The position numbers were made by a program, and so were the translations under genes. The notes under the pieces were generated by a model. That model was not told where the DNA came from. It made no database searches and saw only the letters and a list, made by a program, of their open reading frames with translations. From Ricordea florida (Eukaryota; Cnidaria; Anthozoa; Corallimorpharia; Ricordeidae): DNA of 64,000 bases. The stretch lies in NCBI GenBank assembly GCA_949710005.1, contig OX453280.1:6416034-6480033 (forward strand), in the 5' to 3' direction. Positions within the stretch are counted from its first letter, which is position 1. Every line of letters starts with the position of its first letter. Positions 30,948 through 41,065 of the stretch are shown here, one piece after another.

Positions 30948-32120
30948 ATGGCAGCAACGGGTGGAACAGACGCCGATGTCCAAATAATCGCCCAGAATCC
31001 AGAGTCATCTCAAGGTAAATCCATGAATTCTGACAGAAATAATACAGCAGAGGTTATTTCCAAAATGATTCAGAGCCAATTAGCAGCGATGCTGCCCACT
31101 ATGATTCACGAAACGCTTGCAAAGAACAACCTCGAGGGAACTGCCTCGAGCTCACAAACTTTGAACACCAGTTCAAATTCGCTTCCCCGGTTGGCCGCCG
31201 GGTCATCACAAGGCTCAAATGATTCTGTAGCTGGCCGGTTAGCCGCCGGGTCAACACAAGGCTTAAATAATGGTCACGTTGAAATCAGTGACCCACCTTT
31301 GAAGAAAGCAAAGGTGTCAGAGGCAAACGAGGATGTCAGTGATGATCTCACAATTCCCGCTGGACGTTGGGAGGCGTCCGAGGAACTGTCGAGCTTTCTA
31401 GACGTTATGTTTGCGAATAAACCGCTGTCTGTGTACGGCAAGAAACAAATTACGAAAGATTTTCCTCGTCCCAATGTTGAGTCAGCGTTTACTCCAGTGC
31501 TTGACGACTATTTAGGCTCCCTTGTTACTGGAGCGAAAGGAGTTGACAAAGAAACAAAGAAATTCCAAGACCAGCTCTTGGACATTGTTGGCCCAGTAAG
31601 CATGGCCTTTGAACACGTCTCCAACTGGGACGAAAGCGAGGATAATCCAGGTTCTGTTATTCTATCCACACAAGATGTAGGTGGCCTGTATACATGTTTG
31701 TCCAAGGCCCTTACTCTACTGGGATCTGTCAATGCCCAGTATAAAGTTCATAGACGGAAACAAGTGTTGGATAAACTGAACCCTCAGATGAGCTCATTAG
31801 CTTCTGAGCCATTCCCAGAGGCAGGCAAAAATCTGTTTGGTCCATCCTTTGAAGAAAAAGTGAAGAAAAGGAATGAAACAGTGAAGATCCTTTCTAAGGC
31901 AGCCCCTAAGAAGCCAAACATGCAGTTTTTTCGAAGAGGGACCTCCTCCCAATTCAGGCCAGGGCGAGGGGGTCAGTTTCCTGGAAGATGGTCCAATCAC
32001 CTACCAAGCTTCCCAACCAGAGGAAAAAGCTCATATTTCAGGGGCGGGGGCCGGAGCAGGGGAAGGTTCTCAACTGCTCAACCAGGTCAGAACTATGTTC
32101 CACCCCAAAGTTCCCAGTAG
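30948..32120 (+). CDS. DIRS ORF1, gag-like protein (copy C)
   Basis: Same 390-aa product as copies A and B; no residue differences noticed. Confidence 0.75.
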   Translation: MAATGGTDADVQIIAQNPESSQGKSMNSDRNNTAEVISKMIQSQLAAMLPTMIHETLAKNNLEGTASSSQTLNTSSNSLPRLAAGSSQGSNDSVAGRLAAGSTQGLNNGHVEISDPPLKKAKVSEANEDVSDDLTIPAGRWEASEELSSFLDVMFANKPLSVYGKKQITKDFPRPNVESAFTPVLDDYLGSLVTGAKGVDKETKKFQDQLLDIVGPVSMAFEHVSNWDESEDNPGSVILSTQDVGGLYTCLSKALTLLGSVNAQYKVHRRKQVLDKLNPQMSSLASEPFPEAGKNLFGPSFEEKVKKRNETVKILSKAAPKKPNMQFFRRGTSSQFRPGRGGQFPGRWSNHLPSFPTRGKSSYFRGGGRSRGRFSTAQPGQNYVPPQSSQ

Positions 32121-34245
32121 CAGTTGCAAGCCAAACAAATGCAGGTATGCTACCATTAAAAGAGAATTTAAACCTTCCATTAGTAAAGTCGTTTTTAAGC
32201 AGTTTAGGCCTTTCTACAATAGAAGCCAGCCACTTACCCACAGCAGGTCGTTTACAACACTTCATAGAAAACTGGCAAGCAGTAACAAACGACCCTTGGG
32301 TGCTTTCAGCTATTTCAGGGTACCATATTCCCTTCACAATCTTACCACACCACACCTCTCACAGAGTATCGAGGGAGGACGAAAATTTGATAGACAAAGA
32401 ACTAGGAGAGCTTATTCAAAAACAGGCAATCCATCTGGTTTCAGAACACGATTACAACGTGGGATTTGTCAGCAACCTGTTGTAATCCCCAAAAAGGGAG
32501 GCGGACAAAGACCAGTCTTCAACCTCCGCCAATTAAATCAATTTATCCAATACGAACACTTCAAAATGGAGGGCATACCTATGCTCAAAGACCTACTGAA
32601 ACCAAACGATTTCATGGCGAAGATCGATTTGAAAGATGCCTATTTTACAGTTCCAATTTGGAAAGGTCACCAGAAATTCCTCCGGTTTCTTTGGAAGGGT
32701 ACCCAGTGGGAGTTTGCATGCCTCCCATTTGCAATAGCAAGTGCCCCCAGAGTCTTTACCAAGATTCTGAAACCGGTAATAGGTCTGTTAAGAAAGCAAG
32801 GAATTCGTCTGATCATTTATTTAGACGATTTTTTACTGATGTCCTCCACCAAAGAAACTCTAACATACCATGTCTCATTGACAGTCACCCTTCTAGAGAT
32901 GTTAGGGTTTGTGGTCAATTACCAAAAATCCCAGCTAAATCCTACACAGTCAATAGAGTTTCTGGGTTTCCGTATAAATTCAGTTACGTTAAACATCAGC
33001 CTTCCCTTGGACAAAGTAAAGAGTATCAGAAGAGAGTGTCAGAAAGTTCTGGAAAATCCAGACATCACGATCAGGGAGCTAGCTCGGCTCCTAGGGAAAC
33101 TAAGTGCTTCTATCCAGGCAGTGTTCCCAGCACCCCTTCATTATCGTTACATCCAAGCAGTCAAAAACCGCAGTCTAACTCTTCATGGGGGCTACGAGTC
33201 CCCAGTATGCTGGACAGAGGAAGCCCTCGAGGAACTAAAATGGTGGAGAGACCACCTTTCTGCTTGGAACGGGAGAGCAATTTTAAGAACCCCTCCTCTT
33301 TTGACAATCGAAACAGATGCTTCCTCAGTGGGATGGGGAGCATGTTGTGGAAACTTCCAGACCAGAGGGCTTTGGTCTCAGTCAGAAAGGCTATTACACA
33401 TAAATTGTTTAGAACTTCTAGCAGGCGGTTTTGCCCTGAAGTCATTTCTAAAAAACAAGTGCAGCATCCATGTAAAGTTAATGATGGACAATACAACAGC
33501 AATAAGTTATATAAACAAAATGGGCGGGCCAACATCACTGGTCTTGTCAAGCCTAGCCTTCGAACTTTGGCAGTGGTGTCTAGAACGGGCTATTACAGTC
33601 CAAGCTCACCATTTGCCGGGGCAACTAAACATTGTGGCCGATTTCGAATCCCGAGCTCATCCAGATTCCAGCGACTGGCAACTGGAAAAATCCATCTTTC
33701 AGGGGATCAACAACAAATGGGGCCCCTTCACAATAGATCTTTTTGCAAGCAGACTGACAACACAGTTACCCAGGTTTGTGAGTTGGAAGCCAGATCCAGA
33801 GACAGAGGCAGAGGCAGTGGATGCCTTTACTCTGGATTGGAACCAGCTCAAGGGATACGCATTCCCTCCATTTGCCCTGATAGGGTGGTGTCTAAAGCAA
33901 GTTCTGCGACAGTCAGTATCTCAGTTGACAATTGTGACTCCAGTGTGGGAAACCCAACCATGGTACCCATTGTTGTTAGAAATGACAATAGACAATCCCA
34001 TATTGCTCCCATCGTTCCCAGGGCTACTGAGACGAGAGAACGAGTTACATCCTCTTGCTCACCTTCAACTAGCCGCATGGCTAGTCTCAGGAGTCGATAC
34101 GAAGGTACAACAGTTTCACTGCCAGCTCAAAGCCTGCTCCTGGCTGCATAGAGAACCAGGACTGAAAAAACTTATTCTTCAGCCTGGAGAAAGTGGACTT
34201 GTTGATGTCGTGAACAACAAGTCAATCCCCTTTCAGCATCTTTAG
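32095..34245 (+). CDS. DIRS ORF2: RT, RNase H and methyltransferase-like domain (copy C)
   Basis: As copy B, including Glu at residue 93 and the shared frame split before PKKGGG. Confidence 0.85.
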   Translation: MFHPKVPSSSCKPNKCRYATIKREFKPSISKVVFKQFRPFYNRSQPLTHSRSFTTLHRKLASSNKRPLGAFSYFRVPYSLHNLTTPHLSQSIEGGRKFDRQRTRRAYSKTGNPSGFRTRLQRGICQQPVVIPKKGGGQRPVFNLRQLNQFIQYEHFKMEGIPMLKDLLKPNDFMAKIDLKDAYFTVPIWKGHQKFLRFLWKGTQWEFACLPFAIASAPRVFTKILKPVIGLLRKQGIRLIIYLDDFLLMSSTKETLTYHVSLTVTLLEMLGFVVNYQKSQLNPTQSIEFLGFRINSVTLNISLPLDKVKSIRRECQKVLENPDITIRELARLLGKLSASIQAVFPAPLHYRYIQAVKNRSLTLHGGYESPVCWTEEALEELKWWRDHLSAWNGRAILRTPPLLTIETDASSVGWGACCGNFQTRGLWSQSERLLHINCLELLAGGFALKSFLKNKCSIHVKLMMDNTTAISYINKMGGPTSLVLSSLAFELWQWCLERAITVQAHHLPGQLNIVADFESRAHPDSSDWQLEKSIFQGINNKWGPFTIDLFASRLTTQLPRFVSWKPDPETEAEAVDAFTLDWNQLKGYAFPPFALIGWCLKQVLRQSVSQLTIVTPVWETQPWYPLLLEMTIDNPILLPSFPGLLRRENELHPLAHLQLAAWLVSGVDTKVQQFHCQLKACSWLHREPGLKKLILQPGESGLVDVVNNKSIPFQHL

Positions 34246-34307
34246 ATTCAGTTTTAAACTTCCTGGCCAGTCAATTTGAAGCAGGCCTGGAATATCGTAC
34301 TCTAAAT

Positions 34308-35078
34308 GTGTATCGCTCAGCTTTGTCTGCAACACAGCCACAAATTGAAGGTTACAATGTTGGGGAACATCCCCTTGTAGTTCAGCTATTAAAAGGGATT
34401 TTCAATTCCCGTCCACCAGTACCAAGATACACATCTACATGGGATGTTAGCAAAGTTACGAGTTATTTGGAAGGTTTGGGTTCGAATGAGCAACTATCAT
34501 TAAAGCAACTTAGTAAAAAACTGGCATTTTTGCTTGCTATTACTTCTGCGGAGAGGGGCTCTGAATTAATAGCCCATGATTTACGTTTCAAACGATTTCA
34601 TCCAGAAGGTGTTTCTTTTAACCTCCCAGAACTTACTAAAGGGGTTCGGGTTGGAAAACCTTTAAAGACCTCCTTTCACTCTAATTTCCCAGAAAATGAG
34701 TTGCTATGCCCATGCTCATGTCTTAAAGAGTATGAAACGCGTACACTGGCCTTTAGGCCAGAATCCGTTTCTGAACCAAACAGGTTATTTCTCTCTGTAA
34801 ATAACCCTCATAAGCCTGTGAGTTCTGCTACCCTGTCTCATTGGGTTAAGAACTGTCTGTTGGAAGCGGGAATTGATAGCAAAGTGTTCAAGGCTCACTC
34901 CACTCGTGGAGCAGCTACTTCTGCAGCACTGAGAGCAGGCATCTCTATTCCAGAAATAGTCCGCCTAGCTGATTGGACAAATGAGACCACTTTCACGAAG
35001 TTTTATTATCGTCCTGTTTGGAATGCTAGTGTTGGCCGCTCTGTTTTAGCTAGTGCTGCAGTTGAACCAGGGTCTTGA
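34308..35078 (+). CDS. DIRS ORF3: tyrosine recombinase (copy C)
   Basis: As copies A and B; catalytic residues intact and the same upstream TGA (34203-34205). Confidence 0.85.
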   Translation: MYRSALSATQPQIEGYNVGEHPLVVQLLKGIFNSRPPVPRYTSTWDVSKVTSYLEGLGSNEQLSLKQLSKKLAFLLAITSAERGSELIAHDLRFKRFHPEGVSFNLPELTKGVRVGKPLKTSFHSNFPENELLCPCSCLKEYETRTLAFRPESVSEPNRLFLSVNNPHKPVSSATLSHWVKNCLLEAGIDSKVFKAHSTRGAATSAALRAGISIPEIVRLADWTNETTFTKFYYRPVWNASVGRSVLASAAVEPGS

Positions 35079-36738
35079 AGCTTTGAACATACATTGTTAT
35101 ATCGAGACGAGTATTATGATGTACAATTAGAGATTATGCAAGGGCTGCTTGCAGCCTGAAGTATAAGTATAATTGTACGAATAATAGGAGGCGAGATATA
35201 ACAATGTAACTCCCTCCCGCCGCTTCCCTTTTATGTATGTTTAATGTTGATGTTCTACTTTCTTTACAGATTGCTAGCCATTACCAGTTGTTACGCTCCA
35301 CAAAAAGGCGAGGGTACTAAGGGGCGCCGGCAGATATAGCAGGGTGGCCTCGTTTTGAGTTTTAAGCTGTTTTTTCAGAGTTGTAAGCTTTAAAAATGCT
35401 GTCATTGAAGCAAAATAAAGGCATTTACATTGTTATATCTCGCCTCCTATTATTCGTACAATTATACTTATACTTCAGGCTGCAAGCAGCCCTTGCATAA
35501 TCTCTAATTAAAAACATAATTTACATCTGTTTAAGAATACAAAATATTGTACCTTTATGTAAAGTCTCAATCTATTCTTAAGAACGTCTACATTTTCTGA
35601 CTTAGCAATTTCTTCAGGCGAATTATTCCGTGTATCAATTTTGCGCATTTGGAAAAAATATTTATAACTATTTATAGTTGCGACATAAATTTAAAACGGT
35701 GGTTACCTCTTAAATGTCGAGAAACGTGTAAAAAGGTAAAGAATGTTGAGAGATCTAGAACATTTATTTGTTTACTGTTGAAGAGCAAACCTAGGACAGA
35801 ACAGCAAACGAAGCAAGAAATCATCTTTGACGGCAAAATGCACGTACCATTTTATCAATGTTTACATCATCGCTTTTTATCTTTTGTCTGCCTTGGTGAA
35901 AAACACTGTCAGATTACAACTATAGAAGCTTCACGCAGCTTTGTGTCAATCCCGAAAAATGAAAGAAATTTTGATTATGCATGAACTTTCGCAAATATAC
36001 AATGAAAATCCACAGTTAATAAGGGATGAAATATATGATTTACCGTAGTTACTCAAATAAACGTCCACCTCGAACAATTAAGCGCCCACCCTCAGAGCCT
36101 AAACTTTTAAAACAAGAAAAAAACACGGTATTTCTTTTAACACTTAAAAAAGCCTACCTAGGGACAACGCAGTGGGGATCCGGAATTTTGTCGCCAAATG
36201 TGTATGGAAGATAAGATGGTAAGAGACGAGCGTCAGGACGAGCGGGGAATAATGAGGGTAGCGGGCGCTGGTTAGCTTCAGCTTTAAAAATTCATGTTTG
36301 GATGAAAAGGAATAGATCGCAGCAAATTTGAAACTAGCGTGTTCTTCAGTTTTAATTTGTTCCAATCATTCTACGAGCTAAAGTAACGTGGATTTCTCTT
36401 CACTTTAGAATTCGACCAAGGAGGCGACACTGCTAAGAAATGACATGCTTAGTTTAAATTTAAGTCAGAATTAATCGTGCAGATTTACAAAGCTTCTGCA
36501 TACTGCATTAAGAACGAATGCGGGAGTTGTGAAAGTCAAGCACGATCGCCTTCACATGGTTTTACGGTAAATCAGAGCAAAACATCACCACTAACCTTTC
36601 TCACTAAAATCCACGCGATAACGGCGACTCCTGTTCATTTAATTAAGTTTTTCGTGGCGCAATAGAGTACCGAAGTGTGACGTCACGTTACCATGGGCAC
36701 GATTTGAGTGGTTCTAAACAAAGAGCATTCGAACCAAC

Positions 36739-37284
36739 ATGGCGGACATAACGATAACTTCTCTTACTTCTTTCTTTTCTGGTGAGCCGAAATCAATCGA
36801 ACGTGGTGAAAATCATTACAAATCCGACCATATAGAGTCTTTTCAGTATTCCAATGGAATGATTATAGGATTGGTACATGCCAGTATGAAGGACAAGTCT
36901 TACAAGGTCACGGTAATTAAACTCACAAGTTCGGAACACTCGTAATCGTTTGTATAAGACTTTAATGTTCCCTATGTTTACTTTGCAATACAGGTTTCTC
37001 TTCATGGGAATGAAATAAAGTCTGCTAAGTGCGAATGTCCCCGTGGAAACTATAAATGTAGCCATGCCGCGGCACTTATTATCTATGGAATCCATAATCT
37101 TAGCCGAACAGATGTAGAATGCAAATGGAAAAAGCCCAGGGCCCCAAACCAAGTGAAATCCGTAGAAGAGTTATATCCTTGCTCAAAGGAGTATAATTGC
37201 CTTAAAAGAGAAGTAAACGAAGAGGATCGTTCCTGGTTCTACCAAGAACTGAAAAAGTACGGCAACTTTACCGGCACTTTGTAG
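36739..37284 (+). CDS. SWIM zinc-finger protein, two exons (segment C)
   Basis: Copy of 20942-21487: exon 1 36739-36912, intron 36913-36993, exon 2 36994-37284. Same SWIM motif and same TAG where the frame otherwise continues. The CRE-like upstream site is also kept (36678-36685). Confidence 0.7.
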
Positions 37285-37340
37285 CTTCTCTCTCCAGAGC
37301 CTGAAAAGAACAACGCCCTGCCTGCGAATCACTGGGTGTC

Positions 37341-37489
37341 CGGAAACCTAAGACCTAAGACCTAAGACCTAAGACCTAAGACCCGGAAAACTAAGACCCG
37401 GAAAACTAAGACCCGGAACACTAAGACCCGGAAACCTAAGACCCGGAAAACTAAGACCCGGAAAACTAAGAACCGGAAAACTAAGACCC
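37341..37489. repeat. 15-bp minisatellite, segment C
   Basis: Same array as 21544-21692 with the same unit order; no length change noticed, consistent with very recent duplication. Confidence 0.9.
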
Positions 37490-38361
37490 TGTTTTTTTTT
37501 AAGGGAAATCATCAAATTTCAGCTTAAATGGTAAAATAAATAAAATAGATGCACCCATACTTACAAATAACAATTTAGTTGTGTTTTTCTTGTGTTTGGG
37601 AAACGGAACTATTTCCGGTTGTCGCCGTGTGTCGATAAACTACCGTTGTATAAAGTAGACAAAGCACTGCTTTTTACAAAGTCGGGGGCAGATTTAGTGA
37701 CAACTGTGACTAGTATAAAGTAGACAAAGCACTGCTTCGCTTCAGTTCGCAAACTTACGTACACAGTGTCCCTAAAGACCGCTGGAAACAATGGCGCTGT
37801 GTTAGCATGGGAGTGAAACACTAAATTGCTTCATAATTGAATTAAAAATTCATAATATCTTCAAAAATTAACTCCCGTGTGAGCGTTAGCCGTTTAAACT
37901 TGTGTTTGTATGCTTGATGAATTTACGTTGTCTAGACTATCAGAAAACACTAAAAAAAATAATATTCCCCGATTTATAAAATCATAAACAAAAATGTAAC
38001 TTTATTCGTATTAATATGTTGTAAGAATCACTTGCAAAAATCTTGCCTTAACGCGCCTGCCATCCACACAATAGAATTTAGTTGTGTACTTTGAAGATGG
38101 AAGCTTTTCAACTCGATTGTTGGCATCAGGGTACATCCATTTTTCTTCGTGGGATAGCACAATGTCGAATGGGATAACAGGTTTCCGGGGAGGAAACTCT
38201 TTACCACACTGAAGTCGAGGAAAACAAAACTTCCGAAAATTCGACATCGTTGAATGCGATTAAAAGGCTAGCCCATTTTGATCAGTAGTAACCTACGATG
38301 ACTACGATCCGGCGTTCTTTCCTCGCGGCGGGAGCGGGAGGAAAGAAACAGATGCTTGTTT

Positions 38362-38711
38362 ATGCACCTATCAATGTTAAGCTGCTGGGGGGGGGAGGCC
38401 GGGCATAGGCGGGGGATTTGAACTCAGATCATTTTTTCTGTTCAAATGCCCGACCCCAGGGACGTTATCGCTGGTCAAAAGAGTGCAAATTCCCCATCCC
38501 CCCCCTCCAGAAAAAGCTCAAGGCATTGGTCAAACAAGAATTAAAATAGGGATATACAGAAAACAGGCTACTAACGGTTAAAGTCAAAAGTCCCGACCCC
38601 CGGGACTCGACGAATGATCAAAAGTCCCTACCACGGGCAGACTTATTACGTCAAATCCCCCGCCTATACCCGGCCTCCCCCCCCCCTGCGGCTTAACATT
38701 GATAGGTGCAT
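38362..38711. repeat. 350-bp foldback element with ~60-bp TIRs
   Basis: ATGCACCTATCAATGTTAAGC...GGGGGGGGAGGCCGGGCATAGGCGGGGGATTTGA is answered by TCAAATCCCCCGCCTATACCCGGCCTCCCCCCCCCC...GCTTAACATTGATAGGTGCAT. The interior carries degenerate copies of a CCCGACCCC(A/C)GGGAC word. No coding potential. It lies 224 bp beyond the end of the duplication. Confidence 0.85.
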
Positions 38712-39415
38712 TAGTTGTATTTTAACATGGTAAAAAGTCTAGAATCTGGACCTTCCTCTGATTGGTCACGAAACAAAAGACAACATTGACCTATATCCTC
38801 ATCGGTTACATTAATGGAAATGTGACTTCCGGTCTAAAAATATCACGCGCACTATGTCAGCTATAAAGCTGTAGGTGGAGCCGGAGCGATTTTTTGTTAT
38901 CTTTAAATGCATCTCTCGAGAGATTTCTTCATAAAACACTCAATGATGAACAAGAATTAGTCAGTTTGTTAGTGGTACGAAACAAGTTGAAATCTTAGTT
39001 CTGGGTTGGCCGATTTTCGAACTTTTTTGACTATCTATAAAACCGTTAAAGCGTTACGCGCGATAGAAAACAGCCGTGACGGAACTTCAGGCGCCAAATA
39101 ACTTTTTTGGTGAATTATTTCGACACCTTTTATCTCGAGAGCTTCTGGGATGTATAACTTTAGACACTTCTCTCCAATTGACCGAATCGGTGGCAGTAGT
39201 ATATAAGGAGGGAATCAAATACGGATTTGTATATAAGCTGTTTTTCAGCGTGTAAAGTCTCCCAAGTATAAAACAAAGGGTGCAGAAATGATGCACCCTT
39301 GCCTATTTTCCGATTTAAAGCCCTATTTTAGAAATGAAGCGTTCTTTTCCTATTTCCCGATTTAAAGCATTGTTTTGACTTGTTTCCGACTTCTGAAGAT
39401 GACCCGAAGATTTCC
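38712..39415. other. Intergenic, nothing recognised
   Basis: AT-rich flank of the Polinton-class element; no exon or repeat identified apart from a short GAAGATGACCCGAAGA repeat at 39394 that abuts the terminal inverted repeat. Confidence 0.35.
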
Positions 39416-39522
39416 GAAGATGACCCGAAGATTTCCGAGCGTTTTCCGAAAATTAATGAGCTATTTCAATTTAGACAAATATGCATACTATAAATCTTCG
39501 GAAAAACGTTGGCGCAACGCGA
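39416..39522 (+). repeat. Left terminal inverted repeat of the Polinton-class element
   Basis: Matches the reverse complement of 51656-51762. A 78-bp part (39433-39510) is repeated in direct orientation at 39671-39748, so the left end has a duplicated terminus that the right end lacks. Confidence 0.9.
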
Positions 39523-39670
39523 CGTGCGTGTAAATCTTCAATGTCGGTATCGATGAAGATCCCATATTTGTCATGGAAGAACCCGTAGGACTGACCTCCC
39601 AAGGCAAACAAATACGAATTGGTGTGGTGCACGAAGATGACCCGAAGATGACCGAAGATTTCCGAAGATT

Positions 39671-39748
39671 TTCCGAGCGTTTTCCGAAAATTAATGAGCT
39701 ATTTCAATTTAGACAAATATGCATACTATAAATCTTCGGAAAAACGTT
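39671..39748 (+). repeat. Second direct copy of the terminal repeat core
   Basis: Identical to 39433-39510 as far as can be seen by eye. The 160-bp spacer contains AAATACGAATTGGTGTG, which also occurs, inverted, at the right end (about 51278), so the arrangement is a rearranged terminus rather than random. Confidence 0.85.
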
Positions 39749-39796
39749 TCAGTCGGTGAGAAATCCATGGGTGATTAATAGTAGGCGACACAAAAA

Positions 39797-39826
39797 TTAT
39801 TTCCATTTAGAGAGTGGTGCATCAAA
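39797..39826 (+). promoter_or_regulatory. Shared subterminal promoter-like block, left end
   Basis: TATTTCCATTTAGAGAGTGG followed by TGCATCAAA lies 16 bp before the ATG at 39842. The same block, inverted, precedes the polymerase ATG at the right end (51218-51246). The duplicated position in front of both outermost genes suggests an early promoter. Confidence 0.5.
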
Positions 39827-39841
39827 AATATTTCCATAAAC

Positions 39842-40132
39842 ATGCTTTCAGTCAAAGAGTTACGCGCTTTGGCAACAAGATACCAGATCCCCGGCCGGTC
39901 TACGATGGTCAAAGCTCAACTGCGTCGTGCTTTATTGGCGCACCCTCGAGCGCGCGTGGTGATAGAACGTGCAGATAGGCGGGCGAATTTCAATCTATCG
40001 TCCCGCGATGTCGCCCTCGTGTGGTTGAGTGGAGATGCGCGGTTGCGAGAACAGCTTTGTGACGGCACCTTCTATGCCGTCGATGATCAACTCCGGAGGG
40101 AGTTTCAGACCCGTGGGTGCCAAGAAAATTAG
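39842..40132 (+). CDS. SAP-like motif protein at the left end of the element (5' part)
   Basis: 96 aa in this frame. The N-terminus SVKELRALATRYQIPGRSTM then VKAQLRRALL has the helix-turn-helix spacing of a SAP DNA-binding motif and closely resembles the N-terminus of the polymerase ORF at the other end (TVKELRSLARSYGL). The rest is basic (RARVVIERADRRANF). The frame stops at 40132, while an overlapping frame continues to 40446; together they look like one gene of about 200 aa with a one-base frame change. Possible role: DNA binding at the element ends. No integrase residues seen. Confidence 0.55.
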   Translation: MLSVKELRALATRYQIPGRSTMVKAQLRRALLAHPRARVVIERADRRANFNLSSRDVALVWLSGDARLREQLCDGTFYAVDDQLRREFQTRGCQEN

Positions 40133-40446
40133 CGGCACTTCTTGAAAATGTTGGCCGAAGCGGGTATTTCACTTCCGTCATCTCGCGTACAAAGTACTTT
40201 TATTATACAGAGGTACGGGTCGCAGAGGTCCGACTGATTTACCGCGAGTGCCAGCTCGCCCACAATCGCTGGTTGGAAAATAGGGGCGGCAAATTTCTCC
40301 CTCGTGATGAAACAAGACAGTATTTCTTTGAATTTGTGAGCGATGCCCTCGCCATGTTCGAGCGGCAGGTGGAAGATGTCGAAGAGTTTGGCGCGCCTGA
40401 ATTCGGAGCAACCATGAATTGGCTGAGCTCGTTGTGGCTCGACTAA
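40117..40446 (+). CDS. Probable 3' part of the SAP-like gene, shifted frame
   Basis: This frame opens inside the end of the previous one and reads PRKLAALLENVGRSGYF, then YREC, LPRDETRQYFFEFV and WLSSLWLD. There is no ATG at its opening (GTG codon), no promoter-like motif, and the composition is protein-like, so a frameshifted continuation is more likely than a separate gene. Product family not recognised. Confidence 0.45.
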   Translation: MPRKLAALLENVGRSGYFTSVISRTKYFYYTEVRVAEVRLIYRECQLAHNRWLENRGGKFLPRDETRQYFFEFVSDALAMFERQVEDVEEFGAPEFGATMNWLSSLWLD

Positions 40447-40507
40447 CCCGACCAGCCTCACTTTTTTCGGTCAGGCAATTAGAGAGTAGCAATCAATAGA
40501 CCCAAAA

Positions 40508-41065
40508 ATGGATGTAATGGTCGCTGACAGCTTGAAAAAAGAAAACTATTCCTCTACTTACCTCTCGCAGTTAAAACTCTTAGCAACCTCTTTCTTAGAA
40601 GACCCTCCAATTTCTCCCCATCCCAACCCAGAAAGCATCGAGGGGTATCTTTCAGCCAGCCCTCGACTTTGCCAGCGTGTGGTTTCGGGTGAGTTTGATC
40701 ATCTTACATGGAACTTTCCAACCGACCGTCGAAACGAGTGGTATATACCTAGACCAAGATCAAAAACTAGAAGGTCCGCGTTGCAAAAATTGTTGATGAA
40801 AGAGTTCGGGCTTGATTTCTTCGAAAGAAAATCGATAGTAAACCTTGTGAATCATATTGAGGACAACTTGAGTTTTGTCTCAGGCTACCGCCGGCGTCCA
40901 AAGCTGATATGGCTGTTGAAAGTGATCTTCGAACTCCGAAAGGACCCCGAAAGAGCAGCCCTATGCGACATCTCAAACATTCGACCGACGACGCTTCGAA
41001 AATACGAGGATCTATGGTCCAAGCTGAAGTCATCGTTCAACGTGGAAATAACAACCTCCACTTAA
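40508..41065 (+). CDS. Unknown protein of the element, 185 aa
   Basis: Begins at ATG 40508 (AAAAATGGATG). Mixed alpha-type sequence with basic patches (RPRSKTRRSALQK, GYRRRPKLIW) and no membrane segment. Its stop overlaps the stop of the convergent gene on the minus strand at a CTTAAG palindrome. I do not recognise a family. Its position between the left-end gene and the late block could be an early accessory gene. Confidence 0.55.
   Translation: MDVMVADSLKKENYSSTYLSQLKLLATSFLEDPPISPHPNPESIEGYLSASPRLCQRVVSGEFDHLTWNFPTDRRNEWYIPRPRSKTRRSALQKLLMKEFGLDFFERKSIVNLVNHIEDNLSFVSGYRRRPKLIWLLKVIFELRKDPERAALCDISNIRPTTLRKYEDLWSKLKSSFNVEITTST

Larger units (their letters stand above)
30772..35508 (+). mobile_element. 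DIRS-type retrotransposon, copy C
   Basis: Copy of 14975-19711 with both lesions. It shares the A at 32372 with copy B (G in copy A). Confidence 0.92.
30191..38138 (+). repeat. Segment C of the nested tandem duplication (7,948 bp)
   Basis: Copy of 14394-22341 at offset 15,797. It starts abruptly at TCGATGAGTTGAC and therefore lacks the 57-bp repeats. It retains DIRS, the SWIM gene and the minisatellite, and runs into single-copy DNA at 38139. Confidence 0.95.

Noticed and set aside
40508-41065. Retroviral-type integrase of the Polinton-class element
   Set aside because: No zinc-binding HHCC motif or D,D-35-E spacing could be found in this or the neighbouring left-end frames.
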